Of a stretch of DNA of 64,000 nucleotides, positions 47,007 to 59,600 are shown piece by piece (the stretch's first letter is position 1; each line of letters opens with the position of its first letter). Source of the DNA: Sphagnum compactum (Eukaryota > Bryophyta > Sphagnopsida > Sphagnales). Location: the NCBI GenBank assembly GCA_965153455.1, contig OZ234494.1:19344001-19408000 (forward strand), read 5' to 3'. The position numbers and the translations under genes were made by a program. The notes under the pieces were generated by a model that saw nothing but the letters and a program-made list of their open reading frames with translations, had not been told where the DNA came from and made no database searches.

Positions 47007-49661
47007 ATGGAGGGAAAAACCAGGAGCCGTGAAGAGGAGGAGGCGGAGGGAAAGGAGGAGCAGCAACACCAGCAGCAGCAGCAGAAGAAATTCATGGAGA
47101 TTGGCGGAGGATCGGTGCAACGGAATCGACTATTCTTTGAGGTATCTTTCCTATATCTTTTCTGTATGAGCTGCTCGTAGTAGCTATGTTGTTTTTATGA
47201 TGTGTTTTTTTCTGATGTCCTGGATTCGTCGGCGATTGGAAGGAATAGAGAAAATGTTAGGTGGTTTGTTGCTTCACACCTGCTTGCTAGCTTCATTGCT
47301 GTTGCTAGCAGCTTTTGCATCTCTTAAGTTGATGGTTAAATCAGTGAGGAGATGTGAGTTGAATGTACTCAAATGTTTGCTTGTGCAGCTCACATTCCTG
47401 TGTTTGATCTGGGAGTTTGTGATTGTTATGTTCAGTAATGTGTTGTGTAGAAATCGGGATCAGGAAACCAAATAGGAAAGCAAATTGATAAATTCTTTAC
47501 CTTGATGTCTCTCTGCTCTATAGCCACAGTCATGTGTAACCGTGTGTATATCTAGTCAATTCTCACACTTTTTGGGAGAGGGTTAGAAATATGCATTTTG
47601 ATCACATGGCTGTCTCTGAGACACTGGCTGGCTTTCTTGGTCTTTTTCATCTTTTGCGCATTTTCCATTTCACATAGATGATGACTAACAGGAAGTGTTT
47701 TAAGACAGGGCCAAATGGCTGGAAGTAGCGTCAAGAAGAATGAGTCAACAATGCCAGTTGCCAGGGCATCGGATTTCTCCGATCAGGAAGAAGATGAAAA
47801 GATAGATCTGGATTTCAAGTCAGATGGTGAAGGGGAGATGGAGACAGGTGGTGGCGCTGATGATGAGAGACACGAAGAAGAACATGTGGATGGAGACTAC
47901 CCCTTTTCTGACTCGGAAACCCATGAGAACGTGATGCACATTGTTGCACATGTTACAGATGAGAATCAGGAAGACGTTGGTGGTGAATGGGGAGGAGAGG
48001 AGACTGATGATGAGAACCACGAACAAGGAGATTATCTTAGAACCAGTGAAGAATATCCCAAAGACAACGAGGACGGGGAATATGAACAAGAGGAGGAAAC
48101 TTATGGTGAGGATAGTTTGGCTGAAAATTTTGTTGCTCCTCACTCTGCTGACAGAAGTCTGGAGAGGCAAGAGTACATCACCGTGAAAAGGATGGATGAA
48201 GCAGATGTTGATGTGGCTGATGAACACAAGGATGGAGTTGAGAACGAGAACATTGGCTTTGGCTTCGACAAAGAAGTCAAAGATACCATGCAGGGGCAAG
48301 TTGAAGATGAAAAGGAAGAAAAGGTGGATGGGAGTATTGCAACAAATGGGGAACCTGAAGGAAATGTAGAACCTGGTCCAGGAACTACTAATGCAGATCA
48401 GTTAGAAAGGAATGGTGAAACAGATCAGCCACTGGTTGACCATTTTGATAATGTAATGGTGAGGGACAATGAGCTCCAAACCCTACTTTCTGAGCTGAAG
48501 GAAGAGGATGCAGATTTCATGGCGAAGAGTAGTGTGGAAGACTCAGTGATTGCTAATCCAAAAGCAGGCACTGCTTCAGACCCAGAAACATCAAATGCCA
48601 ATGGAGCTGTTACACCTGCCAAACCCAAGATTGAGAAGCTGGCAGAGACGGAGTCAAGAAAAGTCTCCCATATGGAACGGAAATCAATCCCTTCACCAAT
48701 GCCAAAAGGACGTCCATTTTCTGCCCCATCTGCTGAAACCAAGGCATCCCCTTTCAAGATGGATTCTGAAACCAAAAAAGGAAAACGACTTACGGTTCCA
48801 CAGCCATTTGCTTTGGCTACAGAACGCAGGGCAACAATAGGGGGTCGTCCAACAGAGGTTGATGCACTCAGACCCGTACACACAGCTGCTGGTGTTTCCA
48901 GTGCCGGTGCTGCACCAGTATCGGGTTTGAAGAAGCCAAAAACCCCAGTAAAGTCATCAGTGGCAGCTGCTGGCATCAGGGCTCCCCTTTCTGAGGAGGA
49001 GAAAAAGCATGAGGAGGTTTTGTACCCAGCACTGAAAGTCAAGCCAAATCAGTTTGTTCCAGGGACAAGCAGTTTCAGCTTCAAATGTGATGAGCGGGCT
49101 GAAAAACGAAGGGAGTTTTATTCAAAACTTGAAGAGCGACTCAGGGCAAAAGAAGTGGAGAAAAACCAAATGCAGGCAAAAACCCAAGAAGAACTGGAGA
49201 TGGAGATGCGGCATTTGCGCAAAAGCTTGACTTTTAAGGCTTCACCCATGCCAAACTTTTACCAAGAAGCTCCTTTGCCAAAAGTTGTGTTCAAGAAAAC
49301 GCAGCTGACTCGACCAAAGTCCCCAAAGCTTGCAACAGCAAGGCGGATGAGTGTCTCTGGACCAGAAATGGGTGGAAATGGTCAACGAGGTTCACAAAAT
49401 AGGTCAATGGATGCGTCGGAGACTGTTGATGCAAAAAGGGTCCGGAATGTTGCTGTGAAGAAGCCACCAACTGAGAAGAAGTGGAATGGTACAGAAAGCA
49501 CTGATGGGGCTCTGGTTGTGAAGATTGCCCCACATGCTGAAGTCACTGAGGATGATGCTGTGGCCAACCAGACAGTAATGAATGGGAAACCAGTGGGTGA
49601 GTTGAAGACAGGTGTGAAACAAAACAGGGTGGTGAAGCCTTCACCCAGGAAACCAGTCTGA
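47007..49661 (+). CDS. WVD2-like (WDL) TPX2-domain microtubule-associated protein
   Basis: Two-exon model: 47007-47141 and 47709-49661, phase 0, 695 aa. The KLEEK-type TPX2 C-terminal domain (about residues 500-590) is clear: [20 protein letters not shown], a Glu/Lys coiled helix, [18 protein letters not shown] and [12 protein letters not shown]. This is the signature of plant WAVE-DAMPENED2-like proteins, which bind and bundle cortical microtubules and affect anisotropic growth. Residues about 60-300 are strongly acidic (Glu/Asp runs), and 300-490 are Ser/Pro/Lys-rich and likely disordered. Exon 1 adds 45 residues with a GluArg-rich and poly-Gln stretch. If it is non-coding, translation starts at Met 47,715, eight bases into exon 2, giving 649 codons including stop. 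The in-phase junction favours the longer form but does not prove it. The neighbouring foldback element ends about 400 bp upstream. Confidence 0.9.
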
Positions 49662-52600
49662 ATTGCTACAATGTTTTATACAAGCCATTGAGTGCTAATC
49701 ATGGGACATTGATGGAATGCCCTCACTTGAGCACTGTCAGGACACTCTGCATCTATTTTTCCCAAGCAGTCCTATTTACTAAGTTTGTGCCATGAGCCAG
49801 CATGTTTAAGCTTCAAGAATAGTCAGTCTTTTGTACTGAGTTCCTTAAATAAGTGATTGGTTCAGGAGCACTTTTCCAAGAATGAAAAATTGTATCCGAG
49901 GTAGTTGTGTATTACTCGTTTTTGTTCATCTTGTTTCTTGCGACATGTGGTATAGAAATCGTATTTGATGCGATGAGTTTCAGGTTTAGGGTCAGACATT
50001 TGTCTTCATAAGTAAGAAGTTGGGAAGATAGAGAGAGACAGACAAGTCCTTTTGGAGTGAGTTTACATCTCACCAAGGAGATATTTCTGCATATTGTTAT
50101 GTGGTGCGGGCTATAGGGGTGCTCATTCATGTCTTTGTTTCCCATCCATGTACTTGGATGCTGGATATTACTTGAATGAATTTTCTTGTTTCATGAGGTG
50201 GTCAAGATGATGTGTGATGCATTAGAAAACAGCTTCATGATAGTGAGACAGTAGCATAATTGCATATAGACTTAATAATGACTCCCATGTGCTATTGCAC
50301 TCTATGATTGCTACTTACGAATTTTTGAGCATCTGTAAAATTGCCTAGTGTGGACTTTGCCATGATATGTGCAGGACTATGAATTGGTTGCAAGAGATGC
50401 TGAAGTCATAAAGGTGTGTGCATTTGCAAAATTACCTACTCTTTGATTCTTGTCCTGAACAGTGCTGAATGGAGAACTGATTGCATTGGCTCTTGGAACT
50501 TGAAGGTTGAAGCAGGAGAGCAACAACAGTGAAAGTTCAGAATGTGCAATAAGAAGGTTGCCCCATCAGCATAAAAACGTTCTGTAAGGGGGAAGATGAT
50601 TTTCCATTACACGTATTGAGTACTAGCTGCATGGTGGCTGGAGATCTGACCTTTGAACAAGAGGACTTGGCATTACCACCTTTTAGTGTTTGCTACATGG
50701 AGGCCGGAGGATTCAGAGCATTGCTCAAACCTTTCTATGAGGGTAATCTGGGTCCCTTTTGCAGTGCTGAAATTGGCAAGCCTCTTTTGATGTAGGTTGA
50801 AGTTGGGTTGAAGCGTAACCATTCTGGGTTGGTTGTTCCATGTAGATTAATTGGTCCTTTTGTTCTGTTCTCTGAAATTGGGAAGGTCTGGAGTTGGTGC
50901 TGCCAGACTGTGGGTTAAAAGAGTTGTGGAGCCCCACCCACATGTGACAACTGTATGCAATGCTGGCTTCTCTGGGCAACAAATAACAGAACAAAGTGCA
51001 CAGAGGCCAAAACATAGTACAAACTACAAACACAACTTCAAGCAGCTTTTTACCAGGTTTTTTCTCTGTCACTCTGCTCCATGGAAGTGGTTTATGATCA
51101 TGTTTCTGTTGGGTATTTATTACAGATACTGGAGGCAGAAGCTGTATTGTAAGGTGTGAAGGCCAATTTAACATGTTTGACATTTTGAAGGTCAAGGAGG
51201 ACTGAGTAGATGGTATGAGATATGATGTGGGCCTGCTCTCTTGTTCCTCTACCTCTGTGAATAGTCTAGTGTAAGATTATCTCTCCGAGCCCTGCATCTG
51301 GTGGGGACATTTGCAGTGGGATGTGGGACCAATGGAAAATTCAAATTTGTTGGTGTTACAAGAGCTCACCAACAACCTTGGGAGATGAATGAGGAGTTGG
51401 GAGCAAGGACAGGCCAAGAAGGCAAGTTGTGCGTTTGCTGGTTGCTGGGTTTTTACAAGTGGTAATTTGCCTCCTCACTTTCATCAGAGACGAAGAAGTT
51501 GGATGGTGGTTCCTCTCTTTCTCCTGTTTAAGATCATCATCTCCAGACCTGAGATGTGTATACTTCGCGGAAATAAAGTGGCAATCTGTTGACATGGAAT
51601 TGAAGACCCAAGACATTGCTCCACAAATCAGGTGTAGCTATACACAGGAGATAGTATTACATCTGTCATATTGATGAAGTGTACCAATATGAAAATGGTG
51701 GATTGATTTTGAATTGAATTGATTTAATCTTCACTTGAAACCTAGAAGGCTGGCTTTGGAGCAACAAGCTGGATATTCAACTATTATTTCAGTTATTATG
51801 TTGCATGATTTTTTGTTGGCATCGGGCTCAGCACAGGCAGCTCATGCATGGACAGTTATAACATCCATGTTCTGACACAAAATTTTCACTAATGATGTTG
51901 ATGCTGGGTAGCCTAAGGGCTTGTGTCAACAGTGTAGTTTTGGTTGCTGGAGCTGGTCTTGCTGAACCTAACAAATGATCCCACTGCAGCGGCCAAGCTT
52001 ACCAAATGTAATGGACAGTTCCATGCACATAGCCTGTAGTTTCCATTAGCATCTCCAAAAATGTATTTGACAAGGGCATTTCCGTCACAGAAAAGGAACA
52101 GTTGTGAAAGAAGGAAAGCTTCACCTAACTGTCAGCATGAAGTGGAAAAAGCTGTACATAGTTGTTTCCAGCATCAAAGTGCCAAGAATGAGGATGCACA
52201 TTAATGAACAACAGAAGCCTGATTGAATCAAAGAAGCATCATTGCAATTATGTGAACAAAAGTGTATCATAAGAAAAATGGAGGAGACTGTTGCAAACTA
52301 CTTCTTGATGACCAAGGATGATAAATTCTCCAGCAGTCACAGCAGCAGTTCCAAAAATTCTTGCACATTCTGATTACTAGTGAAGAGTGAAGCTGAAGGA
52401 ATTCATGACCAGTTTCTTGCATGTGTTACTACTGTACCTTCACGACAATTCATAGTATAATCTACTGTACTCTACAGTACTTCCACACAAGAGGGATCAA
52501 GTTGATACATTCAGCTAGATACCTGATACTGGATTTCAAGCTTGATATGTTTACAGAAGGCCAGGCAAGTTGTTGTGCTTGGGAAGTTCTGTGACCATAT

Positions 52601-53126
52601 TCGCTCCTGCTGGAAACAAATGTACACAGATTGCATCTAGACACCCACCTACTGTGAACAATTTTTCATGATCTTTTTGGAAGTTTGACCTTGTTCACTA
52701 TAATCTACCACCCACATTCTTAAACTTTTCTTGCTAAAACAACCCCTTCTTTTTCTAGTGGTGATTAGCACAAATATTAGCACTTGACATTGTCTTTGCA
52801 TCAATCATCAAGTCATTTTAAAGGTAATGCTCACTTTCTACATTTGTCTATATATTGTTTCACAATTGAGAAAGGAATTTGAATTCCCTCTTTACTTTGC
52901 TTTATGTGGTTGCAAGTGAAAGAAAAACTAACAATACACATGCTCTACAAGTTAGAGCAAGAGCTTGTGTCCTATTGACCATCTCTCCTTCTCTCTCCTC
53001 TCTTGCATTCTCAAGTTCTAGAACCATTTTCTACTCATCCTTGCTTTAACAACACTAAAAAGTCTTCTTCTCTTCCTTGTGCATCATCATGTCCCCAACC
53101 TCACAATTTGTAGTCTTGTTCTTCTC
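49662..53126. other. long convergent spacer with gene-like composition but no protein-like frames
   Basis: The first 400-600 bp should be the 3' UTR of the WVD2-like gene, and the last few hundred the 3' UTR of the Lys/Glu-rich gene on the other strand. Between, at about 50.3-52.7 kb, the composition stays near that of introns and UTRs rather than the AT-rich repeats. CAG/GT-like splice motifs are present, but open frames (for example 50,725-51,195 and 51,356-51,616 on the - strand) resemble nothing known. Long UTRs, a non-coding RNA or a dead gene are possible. Confidence 0.4.
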
Positions 53127-55097
53127 CTAGTCCTCTTTCTCAACCTCTTTCACATTTTCCTCACTTTCACCATTCTTGTTTGCTTTAATCTTCTTCTCAC
53201 TGACTTCACTATCAATGTTTTTCTCTTTCTTCACCTCCCCATCTTCACTCTTCTCCTTTTTCTCTTTTTTCTCCTTTTTGATCTTTCCATCGACATCTTC
53301 TATGTTTTTCTCCTCCTCTTTCTTTACCTTGTTCACTTCCTCACCTCCAATCAAAGCCTCCTTCCAATTCTTCTCCTTGTGTTGTTTCCCTTTTCCCTTT
53401 TCCTCATCCTCTTCTTGATCCACAACCAACTTCTTTTCCTCGACATCCTTGTCATCAGTTACCTCCTTTTCAGAATGCTCCTTGATATCTTTATGTTTTT
53501 TCTCCTTCTTTAATTCCCCTCCCTCTCCAACCTCATGCTCTTCTTTTTTCTCCTTATGTTTCTTCTCTTTCTTCAATTCCCCTCCCTCTCCAACCTCGTG
53601 CTCTTCTTTTTTCTCCTTATGTTTCTTCTCTTTCTTCAATTCCCCTCCCTCTCCAACCTCGTGCTCTTCTTTTTTCTCCTTATGTTTCTTCTCTTTCTTC
53701 AATTCCCCTCCCTCTCCAACCTCGTGCTCTTCTTTTTTCTCCTTATGTTTCTTCTCTTTCTTCAATTCCCCTCCCTCTCCAACCTCATGCTTTTCCTTTT
53801 TCTCCTTATGTTTCTTCTCTTTCTTCACTTCCCCTTCCTCTCCAATCTCCTTCTCCTCCATCTGTTTCTTCTCTAGCTTCACCTCCCCTCCCTCACCAAT
53901 CTCTACCTTCTCCTTCTTCTCCTTATGCTTCTTCTCTTTCTTGACCTCCCCTCCCTCTTCAATCTCCTCCTTCTCCTTCTTCTCCTTATGCTTCTTCTCT
54001 TTCTTGACCTCCCCTCCCTCTTCAATCTCCTCCTTCTCCTTCTTCTCCTTATGCTTCTCTTTCTTGACCTCCCCTCCCTCTTCAATCTCCTCCTCCTTCT
54101 TCTCCTTATGCTTCTTCTCTTTCTTGACCTCCCCTCCCTCTTCAATCTCCTCCTTCTCCTTCTTCTCCTTATGCTTCTTCTCTTTCTTGACCTCCCCTCC
54201 CTCTTCAATCTCCTCCTTCTCCGTCTTCTCCTTATGCTTCTTCTCTTTCTTGACCTCCCCTCCCTCTTCAATCTCCTCCTTCTCTTTCTTCTTCTCCTTA
54301 TGTTTCTTCTCTTTCTTCACTTCCCCTCCCTCAGCAATCTCCTCCTCCTCCTTCAGCTCCTTATGTTTTTTCTCTTTCTTCTTCACTTCCCCCTCCTCTG
54401 CAACCATGTCTTTTTCCTGTTTCTCCTTGTGTTTCTTCTCTTTCTTCAATGCACCATCTTGATCAGCCTCTTTTTTCTTCTTCTTCTCCTTATGTTTCTT
54501 CTCTCCCTTTACTTCCTCTGCTGCCTCTAAGTCCTCTTCTTTGTCATCCACACCACTACCCTGCACAACACAAACTGCTCCAATTAGTGCATTCATTCCT
54601 GCTGAGTACCAGAATCCATACTTGCAGAAACACTTCCACAGTTTGACACATGAAGGCAAAGGCAAACAGCAGCTCCTACACTAACCTTGAGACTACAGCA
54701 AAACATTGTTCTTATTCAAACATTCTTATCAGAACATTTGACAATGAACACATTGTGAAGGTTACTACAAACACACAAATCTACAAAGCCTCAAACAGTA
54801 GGATTGGGTTTTTCTAACCTTCACTTTCTCTTGTTCTCCATGTTCTTCAGCTGATCTTGTGGCCGGACTCCTTGTGACCTTGCTTAGATCAGATGGTGCA
54901 GACTCAAGAACACCAAATGGATTAAAATTCTTGTCCGAGTCCTTCACAAAGGATGACAGCTTGGGCTGCAATCCCACATCTTCATGCAATGAAGTGATTT
55001 GGGCATCATGGTCTGGAAGCTCTCCAGCTGCTTCAGCCACCCCATTACTTGGCTTCCTCACCAGAACTGCTTCTTCACCACCTCCAATGGTCGGCAT
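53127..55097 (-). CDS. Lys/Glu/His-rich tandem-repeat (KED-like) protein
   Basis: Two exons on the - strand, 55097-54819 and 54560-53127, join in phase 0 to give 570 aa. The ATG at 55,097 follows an in-frame stop, so the start is firm. Exon 1 encodes 93 residues of ordinary composition (MPTIGGGEEAVLVRKPSN... with FNPFGVLESAPSD) that match no family I recognise. Exon 2 is almost wholly charged, with about 16 repeats of 20-21 residues. Most read EEIEEGGEVKKEKKHKEKKE; the last five read HEVGEGGELKKEKKHKEKKE. After the repeats comes a Lys/Glu tail ending VEKED. No signal peptide or membrane segment is seen. The protein should be an extended or single-helix charged rod. It recalls the loosely defined plant KED proteins only in composition, so orthology is not claimed. 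Function is unknown. Confidence 0.75.
53500..54520. repeat. coding minisatellite of about 60-63 bp units, about 16 copies
   Basis: The repeats in the Lys/Glu-rich gene are nearly multiples of 3 and purine-rich on the coding strand. This keeps all nearby frames open and produces long spurious frames on both strands (for example + strand 53,449-54,462). Five consecutive 63-bp copies at about 53,510-53,825 are almost identical, indicating recent homogenisation. Copies at 53,930-54,290 form a second, older class. Confidence 0.9.
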
Positions 55098-56620
55098 TCC
55101 ACACAAGATTTAAGTCCAAATGCTGCTGCACATGGTAGCAAGCACACAGAATCTGTGACCAAATCAATGGCTTCAAGAAAACTTCTCTAATTAATTCTTC
55201 CACAAGACAGCTTTCAATGGCAGCATCTTGCCTGAATTGAAACATGCAAAATTAAGGAAAGGAACGAAGGTGTGAGAGCTACAAGAACATCGTCAAATTA
55301 GACCAAGGATGATGAAGACACCTATGGCTACGTCATTCAAAGCCAAAGCGGCAGAAGCAGGAGCTCTGCATATAGCTTTATGTCATTCAAAGAAACAGAA
55401 GCACCTGGATCTCTTTTCTGAAGAACTGGAGTGAAAATCCGCTGCTACCAGAAGCTGTAGCTCACACCAGGTATCTCTGGGATCGAATCTATTGTAGTAG
55501 CTAGCTTATCTGCGAGTATTGCTCTCTCTTGTGTGACACAATGTCGAATGAAAGTTCTTGACCCACTTGCCATAATTATAACCTTGTTACATTAGTCATC
55601 TAGGTCTGAAACAATGCGCGCAACTTATGATCCTTCACCAAAACAGGTAAACAGCACGTCTAGCAATCCCTTCAAAATCAAGAAATATCAATGTCCTTCC
55701 TCAACGATCTGCGCGCAAACGCAATTCCAAGCTTCAAACCTCATATCTATTTCGTTACATCACGAGGCGCATTATCTACACCTTACTCTAGCGTCTGCTT
55801 CTGTATGTAACACCGAAAAACGCATTTCGCGGAAGCACTATTCTAGATCGGATTTGAATCTTGTACAGGAGCAGATCTCTTAGACTGGATCTTACCTCAG
55901 GGAAAAAAACAGCGAATTCGGCCTCTTCCCGCCGATAGTTCTTCGTCTCCCGTTCGTCTCCTCTCCAAGAACGATGAGGTTACTCACGACGTAGGTACGC
56001 GATGATAATCTGAACTTTCTATCTGCACAATAATTCTGCTACTTACTTACTACTAACCAAGTTCCCTCCTGGCTGACTGAAAATGAAAGGTTGTGGCAAT
56101 TGAAATTTCTTCAACAGGACCAGACTTCTCGATACCGTCGCCCCCTCTATCGAACAAGTAAAGAAAACAAGCAGCGAATCACAGCCGGTCCCCGCAGATG
56201 CTGCGCTATGACGTCTCTGTCTCTTAGCAGCAGAGCCGAAAAGAACTTCCGCAGTGGACGGCTCCAGCTCTGAAATCCGGATGTAGCAAAGAGAAAATGA
56301 CAGAGCAAACCATGGATGGATCACCAGAACTAGAAGACGAAACCGCCAACACCTCCAAAAGGAGAGATTAGAGATGCAAACTTTTTCTCTTTTTTTTCCT
56401 GAAATAAAGCTCCAATGTGCAATGCAAAAAAATAAAATAAAAATTATTGCGCTGAAAATGAGATTGATGCCGCCCCTTAAATTCTGCTGCTGCGTGGAAT
56501 TGCTTCGCCGAGGAGTGCACAGGCAAACATACGCGTACGCGCGACAACGCGCACAAAAGGCCCTGCAGACTGCGAGACGGACACGCGTGTAACCTACTGA
56601 ATAAAACCCCTATTCATATT
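55098..56620 (-). promoter_or_regulatory. probable spliced 5' leader and promoter of the Lys/Glu-rich gene
   Basis: Gene-like composition extends upstream (to the right) of the - strand ATG to about 56.6 kb, then drops to AT-rich repeats. The ATG is preceded by a stop in frame, so any coding extension is excluded. Frames at 55,614-55,883 (+) and 56,043-56,324 (-) resemble no known protein. Several CGCG-rich stretches lie at 56,515-56,590, such as ACGCGTACGCGCGACAACGC. Confidence 0.4.
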
Positions 56621-59600
56621 AAGCTACCGTCGAGTAGTTGGCATAATAATGTGGATAGGGTACGAGACCACGTCAGCTTCTCAAGATCCTGGCCTCTCGA
56701 CGACCGGGCCTTTTTGTGTTTTTTCTTTTCTTTTCAACTCAGTTTGAAACATATTTCGGGGCGTGAAGAAAACACGTTATAGCCAATAAAATTACTGGAT
56801 TTGGTGATCTGATTTTTTAATTTCTTGATTATCTTGAGCGAATTAATTATCAATTAAATGTGTAATAGGGTTTGGTAGGTTGTTAGAATTTATTAAATCA
56901 ATTTTCCTGTGCACTTTGTTTTCTATTAATTCAGGACTTTAGAGAGAAAAGAAAAATATCAGTATCTAACGAAGATTCATGAGCCCAAGAATCCAAGCCA
57001 ATTATTATTTATCATGACTAAAAATAGGAATATTCTAGATTGGAATCCTGACACGGTGTGGATAGACATCGGTAGGTACCTAGTCTAAGCCAGTGTTTCT
57101 TTTACAGGCGAATTTTCGCCAAATTTCAACCTGAAAATATAATGTTGATCATTACAAAGGCTTTTTCATGGGGAAAAAAAAAGGTCCCAAATTCGCCAGA
57201 TTTCAAAGGAAAAAAAAATTTCCAAATCAACAAAGTTTGATGGTAAGTTGCAGTCGGTAGCCAAGAAATAAGAAGGATTCTTGTTTTTTCCTATTTTCAT
57301 AACTAGTATATACCCAAATTTGGCTAAATTGTTTTCTCGATGATTCATCAACCCTGGGACTCTAAGCTATTCAGTAGCTCCTATCTACCCCTACCTACCT
57401 ACTCCAGCTGCTATGTACCTAGTACCTACGTGTTGTCAGCTTATGTGTCGGTGCCAGTACTTATAGGCTACTAGTAAGTTAGTGTCACCAAATATAGGTT
57501 ACTAAAATATAACTCGGTCATGGTGGCCATACGTGGCCGTGGATGGAATCGACACCCGGTTGCATGTCATTGGGTATATTGTTTTGGCAACATTGGGACT
57601 CATCTTAAGGTTTGAAGTTTGATCCTCATCACCATGTGCACGAATGCAAGGACCAATCACTTGGAAAATTTCACTCAGCAAATAATATCTTGTAAATATC
57701 AAGGTCTTGGTATTTTAAATTTATTTAGGGAGAAAAAAATGACCTTATTATTGCGCATTTAAGAACATGTTTTAAAATATTCTCATGATACAAAAATATT
57801 TGCTTGGTGAAATTTAGTGTAGGGTAAAGCCCAAGGAGTGCATGCTGGGCCTCATCGGATGGAGCCAAACACCAGCCCAAAACTTGTAAAACTTGCCCTT
57901 GAGGGGCTTTACAAAACATAAAAACTAGGGTAGACCAGCTCATCATCGATTGCCTGCCTATGACCAAACATTTATTTATATCTTCATCATATGTGCTTCA
58001 TTTTGAGTGATTTAAAATGTTATGCCAGCTCTACCTCAAGGTTTAGAAATCATCTTTGAAATGTAAAGGAAAAGGACTTCTGAAAAAGTAATAAAAAATA
58101 AAAAAAGCTTTTCAACTTACAACATGTTTTTTTTTTTTTTTTCCTTCTCTTTGAACCCCTCCTACTTCCAATCCTCATAACTTTCTTATTCTAATTCATT
58201 TTAACTGATTTAAAGTGTTATAAGAGCATCATCTAAAGTTTTACAAATCGTCTTTGAACTCTAATAGCAACAAAGCAACATACAAAGAATTTTTTGCATG
58301 TTTAAGAACCAGCCTTTCTAGTGTTAGGTGGTTTTTCTTTTGAGTTTTTGACCCCTTTTTTACTTTGGGGGCCATAACTTTCTCAATTCTAATCCATTTT
58401 CGACAATTGTGAGTGTGTCAAATGCACCAAAAGAAGGGGTTCAAGTTTTGTTTAAACAATGAAACCCTCCACCCTTGGATCTGACCTATGTTGATCACTT
58501 AAATGTTTGATCACTAGCCAGTTTACCCTACTTGTTTATTTATTAAAAAGATGTTGTGATACCTAAAAGATACCAAATGAATATTGCAAGGAAAAAAAAT
58601 GCCCTTAAGTTTTTTAAGGTATGTAAGACTATTTGCAAATACACTGCCCAAAAAACAAGTAAGTATTTGTGCATGTAGCACCTATCTTATCTTGGTCATG
58701 ACACCCAAATTTCAGAATATGCAAATATGGTTAGTACCTATGTGAAAATTTGTGACCTATTGCAAGTAATGGACGTAATTTCAATTCAACATTTTCCATT
58801 TACCCTGGGATTGCACAATTCATTGCACACAAAAAAAAACCTTATTGCTACACTTCAGCATGCATTTACATTGGCTACCTACTTATCTACGATGGTTACC
58901 CACATACCTTAGTAGTTATTAGGTAATGTGAAGAGGAAATAAGAGGTTTTCCAACATAAATTATCAAGATGGAACCTTGGCAACTCAGCTATGGTTCATC
59001 CACAACAGAGTTACAATGGGTTTCCAATGGTTGATGGTGCACTTGTCATAGGTGCTCACTGCTAAGTCACATAATCCCATTTCTAGGGAATGTTTGCTAG
59101 GTGTGTTACTTCACTAACATTTCATATTTTAGTATTTGGCTGGTCTTTTCCATAGCCATATCATATATGTTTGATACTAAGCAGGGGAAAGACAGAAAAG
59201 ACCTAAGAAATGCATCTAGAAATCCCATCAATTGATAATTCACATGCACATTGATCTCACTAAATGACTAAATACATAGAAATTTTTTATGCTTGCATGA
59301 TTTGAAAGTCTCTTGCCCATAAGAAGCATAAGTTTTATTTTTATGTGTGCATAGCTATAATACTTTAAGTTGAAGGAGCTTCTTTAAAGTTCATCTAGCT
59401 CTACAAATAGAATAGACAATAAGCACAAGTAATTCAGTGGAAGGTAGAACTGTGCTTGTTAGGTTGAGGAGCATGTTGCAAGGTTGGAAATGTGTTTAGA
59501 AATGTTTGGGTTTGTGCTCATTTCATTCAAATCAAAGAAGCATGTGTTTGAAAGCTCATTGCACTTTGCATGTGGAGGGCATACTAGTCACACAATATCC

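Noticed and set aside
47820-48299. 159-codon hydrophobic - strand frame
   Set aside because: It is antisense to the acidic (Glu/Asp codon) region, which reads as Leu/Phe/Ile-rich on the reverse strand.
48425-49042. 205-codon - strand frame inside the WVD2-like gene
   Set aside because: It is an antisense shadow of the disordered Ser/Pro/Lys region of a clear gene.
53903-54271. 122-codon - strand frame of Arg/Lys repeats (REGRSRKRRSIRRRRRR-like)
   Set aside because: It is a shifted frame of the same minisatellite on the coding strand, without a start context or flanking coding sequence.
53449-54462. 337-codon + strand frame rich in FFSLCFFSF, opposite the Lys/Glu-rich gene
   Set aside because: It is the antisense shadow of the 60-63 bp coding minisatellite, which keeps several frames open. 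Composition is implausible, and the - strand frame has a matching upstream exon.
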